From contig NZ_JABBNI010000058.1 in NCBI RefSeq assembly GCF_012926525.1, forward strand, positions 186,001 to 250,000: DNA of 64,000 nucleotides. Reading direction: 5' to 3'. Each line of letters begins with the position of its first letter. Positions within the stretch are counted from its first letter, which is position 1. The notes under the pieces are model-generated. The model did no database searches. It was given only the letters and a program-made list of their open reading frames with translations, and was not told the origin of the DNA. This document shows, one piece after another, positions 1 to 8,985 of the stretch. The position numbers and the translations under genes are program-made. This stretch comes from Clostridium muellerianum (GTDB lineage Bacteria > Bacillota > Clostridia > Clostridiales > Clostridiaceae).

Positions 1-1
1 T

Positions 2-484
2 AAAATTTTGATGTTAGCCATATTACCAATTACTGCTTTTTATGTTTTGCGTAAACGTAATTTTGAAGCTAGTGAAGACATTAAAACATTATCAAAGGTT
101 AAAACCTATTTAATTTGTATGCTCATAGCATTTTTGGTAGGATTGTATGATGGTTTTTATGGACCTGGAGCAGGAACATTTCTACTATTATTACTTACAG
201 GTGTTGCGCATTTGGGTTTAAACCTGTCAGCAGGAACCACGAAAGCTATTAACTTATCTTCAAATGTGGCAGCATTAATTACCTTTATGATAAATGGAAA
301 GGTAATTCTTATTTTAGGGTTAGTTGCAGGGTTGTTTAATATTGCAGGAAATTATATTGGTGCTGGTTATTTCACCAAAAGTGGGACAAGAATAGTACGA
401 CCTATTATTATGACTGTATTAGCCATATTCTTTGTTAAAGTATTATTTGACATATTGCCTGTGCAACTTCTTAGTTTATTCTGA
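2..484 (+). CDS. TauE/SafE-family permease, 3' part
   Basis: C-terminal about 160 residues of an integral membrane permease of the TauE/SafE (DUF81) type, a family linked to export or uptake of sulfite, sulfonates and other organic anions. The frame is open to the left edge, so the start lies outside the window. Several hydrophobic segments are visible. The Gly-rich stretch GLYDGFYGPGAGTF (about residues 45-58 of the visible part) is characteristic: each half of these proteins carries a G-x-x-G-x-G-G-G/A loop. The stop overlaps the stop of the convergent HxlR gene by 9 nt, leaving no room for a terminator between them. The substrate cannot be inferred. Confidence 0.85.
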   Translation, partial: KILMLAILPITAFYVLRKRNFEASEDIKTLSKVKTYLICMLIAFLVGLYDGFYGPGAGTFLLLLLTGVAHLGLNLSAGTTKAINLSSNVAALITFMINGKVILILGLVAGLFNIAGNYIGAGYFTKSGTRIVRPIIMTVLAIFFVKVLFDILPVQLLSLF

Positions 485-832
485 TTTATTACAAGGTATT
501 GGTACATCATTTAATTTAAAATAGTCTTCTCCCCACTTACAAAGTAGTTTTACTATAGGAACAAATGTATTGCCCAGCTCGGTAAGTGAGTATTCTGTCT
601 TAGGTGGAACTACAGGATAAAGAACGCGATTGATAATGCCATCACTTTCCAATTCCTTCAACTGGTGACTGAGCATTCTTGGCGTTGCTTGTGGAATACG
701 TTTTTGTATTTCATTATATCGCAGCGTCTTATCAATGAGTTCATATATTATAATAGCTTTATACTTCCCACCAACAATATCCATTGCGGCTTCTACTGTA
801 CAGTGATAACTTTCTAATTTAGCTCTATCCAT
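476..832 (-). CDS. HxlR-family transcriptional regulator
   Basis: Winged-helix DNA-binding protein of about 118 residues, the normal length for HxlR regulators, which often sense electrophiles or redox stress through a Cys near the N-terminus. The hallmark segment CTVEAAMDIVGGKYKAIIIYEL carries such a Cys, followed by RYNEIQKRIP and TPRMLSHQLKELE (recognition helix). The frame extends upstream to a TTG at 853, but an AAGGAGA ribosome binding site lies just before the ATG at 832, so I start there. It is divergent from a flavoprotein gene and is its likely regulator. Two direct repeats of a 15-bp motif lie just upstream. The inducer is unknown. Confidence 0.85.
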   Translation of the reverse strand: MDRAKLESYHCTVEAAMDIVGGKYKAIIIYELIDKTLRYNEIQKRIPQATPRMLSHQLKELESDGIINRVLYPVVPPKTEYSLTELGNTFVPIVKLLCKWGEDYFKLNDVPIPCNKSE

Positions 833-855
833 ATTAAATCTCCTTACTATCAAAA

Positions 856-889
856 AGTATAGTATGTAACTAAAAGTATATTATATAAC
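856..889. promoter_or_regulatory. Candidate HxlR operator: two 15-bp direct repeats
   Basis: AGTATAGTATGTAAC (856-870) and AGTATATTATATAAC (875-889) match at 13 of 15 positions and are separated by 4 bp. They sit directly upstream of the HxlR start and between the two divergent genes. HxlR proteins bind as dimers to AT-rich GTAT/TAAC-containing sites, so this is the expected place for an autoregulatory operator. Inference from position and repetition only. Confidence 0.5.
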
Positions 890-903
890 AAAAAAGTGCA
901 TTA

Positions 904-931
904 TTGCTAAGTTGCTTATTTACGATATAAT
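904..931 (+). promoter_or_regulatory. Candidate promoter for the flavoprotein gene
   Basis: TTGCTA (904-909) and TATAAT (926-931) with a 16-bp spacer, about 130 bp before the flavoprotein start. The -10 is perfect and the -35 is weak. Confidence 0.35.
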
Positions 932-1062
932 TATAGTTGAGGCAAGAAGGAATGTCAATTCACTTAGAATATGGCTATTTCAACATGGAAAATATAATTA
1001 TACAGCAATATACTATTCTTCACTGATAGTATGAGCATATAGAATAAGGAGGAAAAATAAAA

Positions 1063-1689
1063 ATGAAGGTTTTATTATTAAATGGTAGTTCAAGAACTAA
1101 TGGATGTACTTATACAGCATTAGCAGAAATTACAAAGGTTTTGGAAGAAGAACAAATTGAATGTGAGATTGTGCATATTGGAAATCAACCAATTCGTGAT
1201 TGTATTGGCTGCAATAAGTGTGGAGATTTACACAATGCTTGTGTATTTAATGATGATAGCATCAATGAGTTATTGAAAAAGGCAGAAAATGCAGATGGTT
1301 TCATATTTGGTACACCTGTTTATTATGCACATCCTAGTGGACGTTTGTTATCTGTTTTGGATAGATTGTTTTATGCTGGTTCAGGTGTATTTAGACATAA
1401 ACCGGCTGCTGCCATTGCATCAGCAAGACGTGCTGGAACTACAGCATCTATAGATGTACTTAACAAGTATTTTACTATTGCAGAAATGCCAGTTGTATCA
1501 TCTACTTATTGGAATATGGTGCATGGATCTACACCTGAAGATGTTAAGAAGGATTTGGAAGGATTGCAAACTATGCGTAACATTGGAAAGAACATGGCAT
1601 GGCTTCTTAAATGCATCGAACTTGGCAAGAAACATGGTATTAACATTCCCGAAACACAAAAATCTGATTGGACAAATTTCATACGTTAA
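1063..1689 (+). CDS. Flavodoxin-fold NAD(P)H/FMN oxidoreductase (iron-sulfur flavoprotein type)
   Basis: Flavin-dependent reductase of 208 residues. The N-terminal LLLNGSSRTNGCTY is the FMN phosphate-binding loop of the NADPH-dependent FMN reductase family, and FGTPVYYAHPSG is the second flavin-contact loop. Cys47, Cys50, Cys53 and Cys60 form a CxxCxxC-x6-C cluster resembling the compact 4Fe-4S motif of archaeal and clostridial iron-sulfur flavoproteins. Some relatives keep only part of it, so cluster binding is probable rather than certain. AAGGAGG lies 9 nt before the ATG. Its partner HxlR gene is divergent, and HxlR regulators commonly control such reductases. The natural electron acceptor is unknown. 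Confidence 0.85.
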   Translation: MKVLLLNGSSRTNGCTYTALAEITKVLEEEQIECEIVHIGNQPIRDCIGCNKCGDLHNACVFNDDSINELLKKAENADGFIFGTPVYYAHPSGRLLSVLDRLFYAGSGVFRHKPAAAIASARRAGTTASIDVLNKYFTIAEMPVVSSTYWNMVHGSTPEDVKKDLEGLQTMRNIGKNMAWLLKCIELGKKHGINIPETQKSDWTNFIR

Positions 1690-1750
1690 TGTTCTTTATA
1701 AATTTGAATTTAAAAATTATAATTTTATTTATACTATAGAGGAATCTTTT

Positions 1751-1775
1751 TAGCCGGTTAATACCGGCTATTTTT
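1751..1775 (+). terminator. Rho-independent terminator of the flavoprotein gene
   Basis: TAGCCGGT/ACCGGCTA stem (8 bp, 4-nt loop) followed by TTTTT, about 60 nt after the flavoprotein stop. Confidence 0.85.
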
Positions 1776-1811
1776 ATGCATTTTCTAATAAAACAGTGAT
1801 TCTTTCAAACT

Positions 1812-2624
1812 TCATTCTTCAATAAATTTCATTAATTCTTCGTTAAACTTATCTTGTTCATCATAGAACGACCCATGACCGCTGAATTCAAATGGCACAA
1901 GTTTTGAATTTTTAATGTTTTGGTTTTGTATTTTAGCTAGTGAAAATGGAACGACTTTGTCATGAATGCCATGAATAATTAAGGTTGGAACATTTATTGC
2001 TGATAGGTCAGAAAATAGTACTTCCTTTATCCAAGTATTTGCAATGGCTGCAGTTGCCCAACCTGCTGCCTGTAAACCTAATTGAAAGAACCAATCAGAG
2101 AATGATTTGGTTATATGCTTAAAGAAAAAAATATCACCGAAATCACTGAGCATTTTAGGACGATCTGTGTATGTTCCATCAATAATTTTAGTTACGGTCT
2201 CCTTTTCTAAACCATATGGGAAATTTGGGCGTTTGATAAGACTAGGAGCTGCTGCGGCAAAAAGAGCAAGTTTAGATACTCCGTATCCTTTATAACGAGA
2301 CATGTATCGAATAGCTATAGCTCCACCAGTTGAATGTCCTGCTAGTGTAAAATTATTTAATTTTAATGCATTAACCACACACCTAACATCATCCGACAAC
2401 CTATTGTAGTCGTAACCTCCATAAGGTTTATCTGAATTGCCAAATCCTCTAGTATCTATTCCGATGCATCTGAATCCCATCTTAGGAAGTTTATCAAACT
2501 GATATTCAAACAGCTTATGATTTCCAGGCCAACCGTGTAGAAATAAAATTGTTTTCTTGCCCTCTGGGTTAAGATCATGTACATAAATCCTTACATTTGG
2601 TTCTACTAGAACATAATATTCCAT
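1812..2624 (-). CDS. Alpha/beta hydrolase
   Basis: Cytosolic alpha/beta-hydrolase of 270 residues. HGWPGN (30-35) gives the oxyanion hole. The nucleophile elbow GHSTGG places Ser98, the acid is Asp222 in HGIHDKVVPF, and the base is His250 in FSGHGSF, so the triad is complete. The sequence resembles the non-haem chloroperoxidase/esterase branch (GxxxWPG near the N-terminus and RGFGNSDKP after strand 4). The true substrate cannot be read from sequence. It is a single gene on the minus strand, flanked by terminators, with no evident operon partner. Confidence 0.85.
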   Translation of the reverse strand: MEYYVLVEPNVRIYVHDLNPEGKKTILFLHGWPGNHKLFEYQFDKLPKMGFRCIGIDTRGFGNSDKPYGGYDYNRLSDDVRCVVNALKLNNFTLAGHSTGGAIAIRYMSRYKGYGVSKLALFAAAAPSLIKRPNFPYGLEKETVTKIIDGTYTDRPKMLSDFGDIFFFKHITKSFSDWFFQLGLQAAGWATAAIANTWIKEVLFSDLSAINVPTLIIHGIHDKVVPFSLAKIQNQNIKNSKLVPFEFSGHGSFYDEQDKFNEELMKFIEE

Positions 2625-2799
2625 GCGAATACCTCCATTAATAAAAACACTTCATTAATAGGCTATTCTTCTTGTCATAAATATGTGAGTTGTCCTTTTG
2701 CTTTCTATATTATATTGATATTTTACTTTTTAATTATAGCTCTTTTTGTATTTGCATTATATAGCATCTTAAGACATGAAGTAAGTAGATAATTTAAAA

Positions 2800-2850
2800 C
2801 AAAAAAGCAAGGATACATTAAATTGGGGAATTTAATGTATCCTTATCTTT
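2800..2850 (-). terminator. Terminator of the hydrogenase operon (bidirectional)
   Basis: Perfect 16-bp stem: 2809-2824 pairs with 2829-2844 around a GGGG loop. Read on the minus strand it is followed by a run of Ts, and on the plus strand by ATCTTTT. It lies about 45 nt beyond the hydA stop. Confidence 0.85.
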
Positions 2851-2889
2851 TATATAAATATTAGGGTTCGGGACAAACAATTTAGGATT

Positions 2890-4614
2890 TTAGCACTCTT
2901 TATTAGTATATTTAGTATGAAGCAATTTGTGCGCTTTTTCACTATTTGGTTTACCTAAGAATTCATCATAAAGCTTAATTATAGCTGGATTTTCATGAGA
3001 TTTTCTTAAAGGTTTATTTCTATCTTCTTCATATAAAGCGTTCATTCTGTCTTTTAAAATTTCATATTTTCCATGGATATATGGCTGACCTCCGCCATCA
3101 ATACATCCACCAGGACAAGCCATTATTTCGATTATTTGATAATCAGCTGTTCCTTCTCTTATCTTGTTTAGAAGTTTACGTGCGTTTCCAAGACCGCTGA
3201 CAATAGCTGCTTTTACTTCCATATCTTTTATTTTTATTGAAGCTTCTTTTATTCCATCTAAACCACGAACGATTTCAAAATCTACATTATCTAACTTTTC
3301 ATCAGTAATCCATTCATAAGCTGTACGAAGAGCAGCTTCCATAACACCACCGGTTACTCCGAATATAACACCAGCACCAGTGGATTCTCCAAGAATACTG
3401 TCAAAGTCTTCATCTTGGAGCTTATCAAATTGAATTCCTGATTCTTTAATCATTTTTGCCAGTTCTCTAGTACTTATAACAATATCTATATCATTGTTCA
3501 TTTCAGGTCTTGCAGCTTCATATTTCTTAGCAAGACAAGGCATAACTGAAACTAATATGATGTTTTTAGGGTCTATATTCATTTTTTCTGCAAAATAAGT
3601 TTTAGCTATAGCACCAAACATTTGTTGAGGTGACTTGCAGCTGGATGGAGAGTCAAGTAAATCGCCAAATTCATGTTCGATGAAATTTATCCATCCAGGA
3701 CAGCAGCTTGTAAGCATTGGAAGCTTGCCTCCATTTGTAATTCTACCCATAAGTTCTGTAGCTTCTTCCATTATAGTTAAGTCAGCAGCAAAATCTGTAT
3801 CAAAAACTTTATCGAATCCTAAAGAACGGAGTGCTGCCACCATCTTACCTGTAACTGGTTTTCCAGGTTCTAAACCAAATTCTTCTCCAAGTGCTGCTCT
3901 TACAGCTGGAGCTGTTTGAACTATAACAAGTTTATCTTTATCGTTTAATGCTTTCCAAACTTTAGGAGTATTATTAACTTCTACTAAAGCGCCTGTTGGG
4001 CATACTGATACACATTGACCACAGAATGTACAGTTTGTGTCCAGCATTGCAGTACCAAAAGCAGGGGATATAACAGTTTCAAAACCTCTGTCTACTGCTG
4101 ATAGTGCAGAAACAGTTTGGATTTCAGTACATACAGTTTCGCATCTTCTACATAATACGCATTTATCTAAATCGCGGACTATGGAAGGACTGGAAGTATC
4201 TTTTGGATAAGTTGACATTTCGCCTTTATACTTAATTTCGCGTATTCCCATATCAGCAGCTAAAGTTTGAAGCTCGCAATTAGTGCTTTTTTCACAAAGC
4301 AAGCAGTTTTGTGGGTGGTCTGAAAGAATAAGTTCTACTACATTTCTACGAGCGTTTATTGCTTTTATGGAATTAGTATTTACTACCATACCTTCAGTTA
4401 CAGGAGTAGTACATGCAGGAGCAAGGTTTCTTCTACCTTCCACTTCTACAACGCAAACTCTACAGGAACCAGGTTTGTTTTCTGATCCATCATGAAGTTT
4501 CAAATGACATAAAGTTGGTATTTCTATTTCAAGTAGTTTTGCAGCTTGCAAAATAGTAGCGCCTTTTTCCACTTGCACTTGTTTATTATTTATAGTAAGA
4601 GTAACTAAACTCAA
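2890..4614 (-). CDS. hydA: [FeFe] hydrogenase catalytic subunit HydA
   Basis: Catalytic subunit of a trimeric NADH-linked [FeFe] hydrogenase that interconverts protons and H2. Domains in order: 2Fe-2S ferredoxin fold (about 1-75); His-Cys 4Fe-4S motif HPQNCLLCEKSTNC; two 4Fe-4S motifs (CVLCRRCETVC and CTFCGQCVSVC); then the H-cluster domain with TSCCPGW (about 302), MPCLAKKYE (about 358) and MACPGGCIDGGGQP (about 498). A small-subunit-like tail ends the protein. All H-cluster Cys ligands are present. A GTG at 4623 is in frame, but AGAGGTGG sits 5 nt before the TTG at 4614, so I use that. It is the last gene of hydC-hydB-hydA. By analogy with Thermotoga and Acetobacterium HydABC, it probably couples NADH and reduced ferredoxin to H2. 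Confidence 0.95.
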   Translation of the reverse strand: MSLVTLTINNKQVQVEKGATILQAAKLLEIEIPTLCHLKLHDGSENKPGSCRVCVVEVEGRRNLAPACTTPVTEGMVVNTNSIKAINARRNVVELILSDHPQNCLLCEKSTNCELQTLAADMGIREIKYKGEMSTYPKDTSSPSIVRDLDKCVLCRRCETVCTEIQTVSALSAVDRGFETVISPAFGTAMLDTNCTFCGQCVSVCPTGALVEVNNTPKVWKALNDKDKLVIVQTAPAVRAALGEEFGLEPGKPVTGKMVAALRSLGFDKVFDTDFAADLTIMEEATELMGRITNGGKLPMLTSCCPGWINFIEHEFGDLLDSPSSCKSPQQMFGAIAKTYFAEKMNIDPKNIILVSVMPCLAKKYEAARPEMNNDIDIVISTRELAKMIKESGIQFDKLQDEDFDSILGESTGAGVIFGVTGGVMEAALRTAYEWITDEKLDNVDFEIVRGLDGIKEASIKIKDMEVKAAIVSGLGNARKLLNKIREGTADYQIIEIMACPGGCIDGGGQPYIHGKYEILKDRMNALYEEDRNKPLRKSHENPAIIKLYDEFLGKPNSEKAHKLLHTKYTNKEC

Positions 4615-4647
4615 AACTTCCACCTCTTTCTTAAAAATTTTGCATAA

Positions 4648-6543
4648 TTATTTTTTTTCTATTGCGTCTACTGGACAGCCGTTTAGGCATGCTCCACATT
4701 TAATACATTTAATTTGATCTATAGTGTGAAGCTGTTTAACCTTGCCGCTAATACATGTTACAGGACAGTTACGTGCACATTTAGTACATCCAATACATTT
4801 ATCTGTAATTTCAAAGCGAAGTAAGTTTTTACAAACGCCTGCTGGACAAGATTTTTGTTTTACATGAGCTTCGTATTCGTCTGCAAAGTATTTCAATGTA
4901 CTTAATATAGGATTAGGCGCAGTTTGTCCAAGACCACAAAGAGAAGTGTCTTTTATAGTTTGAGCTAAATCTTTTAATTTTTCTAAGTCTTCTTCAGTGC
5001 CTTGTCCGTTAGTTATTTTTGTTAATATTTCTAATAAACGTTTGTTTCCAATTCTACAAGGTGTACATTTTCCGCAGGATTCTTCTACGGTAAACTCTAA
5101 ATAGAATTTAGCTATATCAACCATACAGTTATCTTCATCCATAACAATCATTCCACCAGAACCCATCATAGAGCCTATGGAGGTTAAAGATTCATAATCT
5201 ATAGGAATGTCTAAATTTGACGCAGGAATACATCCGCCGGAAGGTCCACCAGTTTGTACTGCTTTAAATTTACGGCCGTTTTTAATACCTCCGCCTATAT
5301 CATAAATTATTTCTCTAAGTGTTGTACCCATAGGTACTTCCACAAGACCTACGTTATTTATTTTACCGGCTAAAGCAAAAACCTTTGTTCCTTTAGAAGT
5401 TGCAGTGCCTATTGAGCTATACCACTCAGCGCCATTATTTATTATAGCTGGAATGTTTGCTAATGTTTCAACATTGTTTACGCAAGTTGGCTTATTCCAA
5501 AGTCCGCTTTCAGCAGGGAATGGAGGTTTATTTGTAGGCTCACCACGACAGCCTTCTACAGAGTGGATTAAAGCTGTTTCTTCACCACATACGAAAGCTC
5601 CAGCACCGTATCTTATATCTATATTGAAACTAAATTCTGTTCCTAAAATCTTATCTCCTAAAAGTCCCAATTCAATAGCTTGTTCAATAGCTATTCTAAG
5701 TCTGTTAACTGCAAGAGGATACTCTGCTCTTATATATATAACTCCTTTTGAAGCACCAATAGCATATCCTGCAATGGCCATAGCTTCCAGTACACTATGA
5801 GGGTCACCTTCTAATATAGAACGGTCCATAAATGCACCGGGATCTCCTTCATCAGCATTACAAATTATATATTTTTGATCAGCGTCATAAACTTTAGCAA
5901 AGGACCACTTTTTACCTGTAGGGAAACCTCCGCCTCCTCTACCTCTTAATCCTGAATCTGTAATTAATTTTATAACATCATCAGAGCTCATTTCTGTAAT
6001 GGATTTTCCAAGGGCTAAATATCCATTTGTTGCAATGCTTTCAGTTATATCTTCAGGATTTATAAATCCACAGTTTCTAAGTGCAATTCTTTGTTGCTTT
6101 TTATAGAACGACATTTCATCCTGTCTTTTCACTTTTTCTTTTACAGATGGTTCTTCATATAAAAGATCTTCTAATATTTTTCCGTTTAATAAGTGTTCGT
6201 TAACTATATCAGAAGCATCTTCAGGTGTAACATGAACATAAAATACATTGTCAGGGCTTATTTTAACAATAGGTCCTTTTTCACAGAAACCAAAGCATCC
6301 TGTAATTTCAACAGTAACTTCTTCTGAAAGACCAGCTTTTTCAACTTCTGCTTTTAAATTGGATACAATTACATCACCTTCTGCAGATTTACAACCTGTT
6401 CCACCGCAAACAGTAACATAACGTTTACATCTTTTGTTTTCACAAGCAAGTTCATCTTCTATGGATGCTTCTCTAATTTTTAAATTTTCTGAATAATCCA
6501 AGCATGATTTTTGAAGTTCTTTATAAGAATTGATTTTCTTCAA
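4648..6543 (-). CDS. hydB: Hydrogenase NADH/FMN subunit HydB (NuoF-like)
   Basis: Flavin and pyridine-nucleotide subunit of the HydABC hydrogenase, 631 residues. An N-terminal thioredoxin-like 2Fe-2S domain carries Cys46, Cys51, Cys83 and Cys87. The NuoF core follows, with the nucleotide/FMN glycine-rich GRGGGGFPTGKKW, then an SLBB domain and the 4Fe-4S motif ESCGKCTPCR. The C-terminus has two extra ferredoxin clusters (CIGCTKCARNCPV and CIKCGACLNGCPV). This domain set defines HydB/HndC proteins, not the respiratory NuoF. Its FMN is the likely site of electron bifurcation between NAD(H), ferredoxin and HydA. It lies 12 nt from hydC and about 33 nt before hydA. NAD versus NADP preference cannot be decided here. 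Confidence 0.95.
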   Translation of the reverse strand: MKKINSYKELQKSCLDYSENLKIREASIEDELACENKRCKRYVTVCGGTGCKSAEGDVIVSNLKAEVEKAGLSEEVTVEITGCFGFCEKGPIVKISPDNVFYVHVTPEDASDIVNEHLLNGKILEDLLYEEPSVKEKVKRQDEMSFYKKQQRIALRNCGFINPEDITESIATNGYLALGKSITEMSSDDVIKLITDSGLRGRGGGGFPTGKKWSFAKVYDADQKYIICNADEGDPGAFMDRSILEGDPHSVLEAMAIAGYAIGASKGVIYIRAEYPLAVNRLRIAIEQAIELGLLGDKILGTEFSFNIDIRYGAGAFVCGEETALIHSVEGCRGEPTNKPPFPAESGLWNKPTCVNNVETLANIPAIINNGAEWYSSIGTATSKGTKVFALAGKINNVGLVEVPMGTTLREIIYDIGGGIKNGRKFKAVQTGGPSGGCIPASNLDIPIDYESLTSIGSMMGSGGMIVMDEDNCMVDIAKFYLEFTVEESCGKCTPCRIGNKRLLEILTKITNGQGTEEDLEKLKDLAQTIKDTSLCGLGQTAPNPILSTLKYFADEYEAHVKQKSCPAGVCKNLLRFEITDKCIGCTKCARNCPVTCISGKVKQLHTIDQIKCIKCGACLNGCPVDAIEKK

Positions 6544-6555
6544 AGCCCTTTCCTC

Positions 6556-7035
6556 CTATTCCTTATATTCATCTAAAATTTTATCTACCATTTGTTTTGT
6601 AAAATGACCATAAACTTTATCATTAACAGTTACTACAGGAGCAAGTCCACAGGCACCTACACATCTTAAAACTTGGATAGTAAATTTTCCATCAGATGTA
6701 GTTTCGCCAACTTTAATGTTTAATTTCTTTTCAAATTCTTCAAGCACATCTCCTGAGCCTTTAACAAAGCATGCAGTTCCCATACATATATTTATAACAT
6801 ATTCTCCGGTTGGTTCTTCGGTAAAATAAGAATAGAATGTAACAACACCGTTAACTTTAGATACAGGTATATCAAGTTTTTTAGCTACAAATTTTTGTAC
6901 ATCTTTTGATAAATATCCAAATAAATTTTGAGCTTTATGGAGAACTGAGATTAATGATCCGTTTTTTTCTTCAAGATTATTTATGAATTGTTCCAGTTCG
7001 TTAAAATATTGTTTTTCTAAATTATTGCAACACAC
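6556..7035 (-). CDS. hydC: Hydrogenase 2Fe-2S subunit HydC (NuoE-like)
   Basis: Thioredoxin-like 2Fe-2S electron-transfer subunit of 159 residues. The four ligands are in CMGTACFVKG and CVGACGLAP, the standard NuoE/HydC arrangement. The helical N-terminus (INNLEEKNGSLISVLHKAQNLFGYL) is typical of the family. The start is GTG at 7035 behind AGAGGGGG; no better ATG exists. It is the first gene of hydC-hydB-hydA, and together the three form the soluble cytosolic complex. Confidence 0.95.
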   Translation of the reverse strand: MCCNNLEKQYFNELEQFINNLEEKNGSLISVLHKAQNLFGYLSKDVQKFVAKKLDIPVSKVNGVVTFYSYFTEEPTGEYVINICMGTACFVKGSGDVLEEFEKKLNIKVGETTSDGKFTIQVLRCVGACGLAPVVTVNDKVYGHFTKQMVDKILDEYKE

Positions 7036-7081
7036 TAAGGTATACCCCCTCTGAATGTATAAGATTTTTCTACTTGTTTAA

Positions 7082-7105
7082 ATTATATCAAACTTTTTTG
7101 AAAAA
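7082..7105 (-). promoter_or_regulatory. Candidate promoter of hydCBA
   Basis: On the minus strand a TATAAT box (7087-7082) lies about 47 bp before the hydC start. The -35 region is poor (TTTATT-like). Confidence 0.35.
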
Positions 7106-7374
7106 TAAAGAGATATTTTAAAAAACTTTAGTATAAATATATGTAAAAAAAGTATTATATTATATAAAAATAAAAAAATAATGTTGCTTTTAGATAGAAA
7201 AACACCAAAAATAGCGAATAGAATATTGTTAAGTTTGTAGAAGAAAAAACATATAAAAATTTACTGGTGATACAGTTAATATTCTTGAACTGTGTTAGAT
7301 ATAATTTGTGAAATTTAAAAAATAAGAGAGAAGATCACATATAGCACTATTTTGCTATTTATAAGTTGATTGAA

Positions 7375-7566
7375 TGTATGTCTAAACGGGACTAAAAGAT
7401 GTCAATATGGAGCGTACAAATCAATTATTATGGGCTAAAATAGTATTGTAAACAAAAGAGAATAATTCTCAATATCAAGTAGTAGATTAGAGTACATTTA
7501 GTAAATATAATTAATTGTTTTATCTATATAACTTTAAAATTGTATGTCGAAACGCGGTCAATAATG
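7375..7566 (+). promoter_or_regulatory. Repeated motif, candidate AraC/PchR-type operator
   Basis: TGTATGTCTAAACGGG (7375-7390) and TGTATGTCGAAACGCG (7541-7556) differ at 2 of 16 positions, and similarity continues for about 10 bp (ACTAAAAGATG / GTCAATAATG). The second copy lies 45 bp before the MATE start. The AraC-family gene just downstream of the MATE gene is the obvious candidate to bind them. Inference from repetition and context. Confidence 0.45.
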
Positions 7567-7601
7567 TACAATGAAAAAAGTTAAATGAGGAGGAAATTAA
7601 A

Positions 7602-8969
7602 ATGAATAACAGAACAAAATTACTTACAGAGACACCATTTAAACTTATGCTTTCATTAAGCGTACCAGCTATTTTAGGTATGATGGTAGTAGGACTTTAT
7701 AATTTGATGGATGCAGTGTTTGCAGGACAGATGATTGGGTCGAATGCAATGGGGGCTATCTCAATTTCATATCCATTTACGTTAATTAACAGCGGAGTTG
7801 CAACATTCATAGGAGTTGGTTCTGCATCAGTATTATCAAGAGCTATTGGTAAAAAAGATAAAAAAACAATGGATTCAATCATGGGTAATCTTATAATGGT
7901 GGTACTTATATTATCAGTTATAATTACTATAGTTGGTACTATTTTCACAAAACAAATACTTGCAGTTACTGGTGCTGAAGGTGAAATTTTAAGTAGTGCT
8001 GTTCGCTATCTTAGAATTATATTTATTGGCTCGATATTTGTAAACTTTTTTCAAAGTGCCAATATGGTAATGAGGGGAGAGGGTGCATTAAGACAATCAA
8101 TGCTAATTGTAGGTAGTGGAGCTATTTTAAATATGATTCTTGCTCCAATATTAATAAGTATATGTAATAAATTTAATATGGGAATTGAAGGTGCTGCATA
8201 TGCTACTTTAATTGCACAATTCGTACAAGCTGTTGTTACTTTAATACATTTTACAAAAAAAAGCGAAAACTTAAAGATTAATAAAATAAGATTAGATAAA
8301 AATATTTTACCTGAAATATTTGCAGTTGGATTTTCAGCAATGCTTATGCAAGTAATGACATTGTTATATCAAACATTTATTTTCAATAGTGCTTCAAAAT
8401 ATGGTGGAGGAACTTCTCAAATTTTATTAGGAGCTGCATTAAGGGTTCAAACATTTGCATTTATTCCATTGTGGGGAATTAGTCAAGGGTTTCAGCCAGT
8501 TGCAGGTACTAATTATGGTGCTGGGAAATATGATAGGGTAAAGACTATGACATTAGTATTTATTGCAAGTGCATTTGTATTATCTTTAATTTTCTATTTA
8601 CCAGTTGAAATTGCACCAGGAGTGGTGTTGTCACTATTTATTAAAGAAACCAATATAATTCAACAAGGAATATCTAATTTTAGAATTATGTTTAGTACTT
8701 ATATCTTTCTTGGAATTTTTATAATGGTTATTACCTTATTCCAATCATTAGGAAAAGCTACAAAAGCAAGTGCTGTAGTACTATTACGTCAGGTAATACT
8801 TTTTCCTCTTATTATGATCTTGCCAAAATGGATGGGTATTAAAGGCATCTGGGTGGCAATTGGATTAAATGATGGTATACTTGTTTTGATTACTATTTGT
8901 ATGATGATGTTTGAATTTAAGTCTTTATCATCAAAAACAAATATTGAAACAAGTGTTGGTACAGTTTAA
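7602..8969 (+). CDS. MATE-family multidrug efflux transporter
   Basis: Inner-membrane MATE exporter of 455 residues with about 12 hydrophobic helices in two homologous halves; these pumps expel cationic or organic compounds in exchange for Na+ or H+. The N-terminal TPFKLMLSLSVPAILGMMVVGLYNLMD is typical of the DinF/NorM-like clostridial branch, and the central PLWGISQGFQPVAGTNYGAGKYDRVK is the second-half signature. AGGAGG lies 8 nt upstream of the ATG. It is followed by an AraC-family regulator on the same strand, so the two probably form a self-contained efflux-sensing module. Substrate unknown. Confidence 0.9.
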   Translation: MNNRTKLLTETPFKLMLSLSVPAILGMMVVGLYNLMDAVFAGQMIGSNAMGAISISYPFTLINSGVATFIGVGSASVLSRAIGKKDKKTMDSIMGNLIMVVLILSVIITIVGTIFTKQILAVTGAEGEILSSAVRYLRIIFIGSIFVNFFQSANMVMRGEGALRQSMLIVGSGAILNMILAPILISICNKFNMGIEGAAYATLIAQFVQAVVTLIHFTKKSENLKINKIRLDKNILPEIFAVGFSAMLMQVMTLLYQTFIFNSASKYGGGTSQILLGAALRVQTFAFIPLWGISQGFQPVAGTNYGAGKYDRVKTMTLVFIASAFVLSLIFYLPVEIAPGVVLSLFIKETNIIQQGISNFRIMFSTYIFLGIFIMVITLFQSLGKATKASAVVLLRQVILFPLIMILPKWMGIKGIWVAIGLNDGILVLITICMMMFEFKSLSSKTNIETSVGTV

Positions 8970-8985
8970 GGTGTAGCAAAAAATA

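Larger units (their letters stand above)
7036..7601. other. Intergenic region between hydC and MATE gene
   Basis: 566 bp with no convincing gene. It holds the hydC promoter at its left end and two copies of a TGTATGTC-x-AAACG motif (7375-7400 and 7541-7566), described separately. The rest is AT-rich with no stable hairpin that I can see. Confidence 0.5.

Noticed and set aside
1454-1753. Alternative 99-codon frame inside the flavoprotein gene
   Set aside because: Out-of-frame shadow of a clearly conserved gene, without its own ribosome binding site.
2809-2844. 16-bp palindrome as a mobile element end
   Set aside because: It sits just beyond the hydA stop, has T-runs and no second copy; a terminator explains it.
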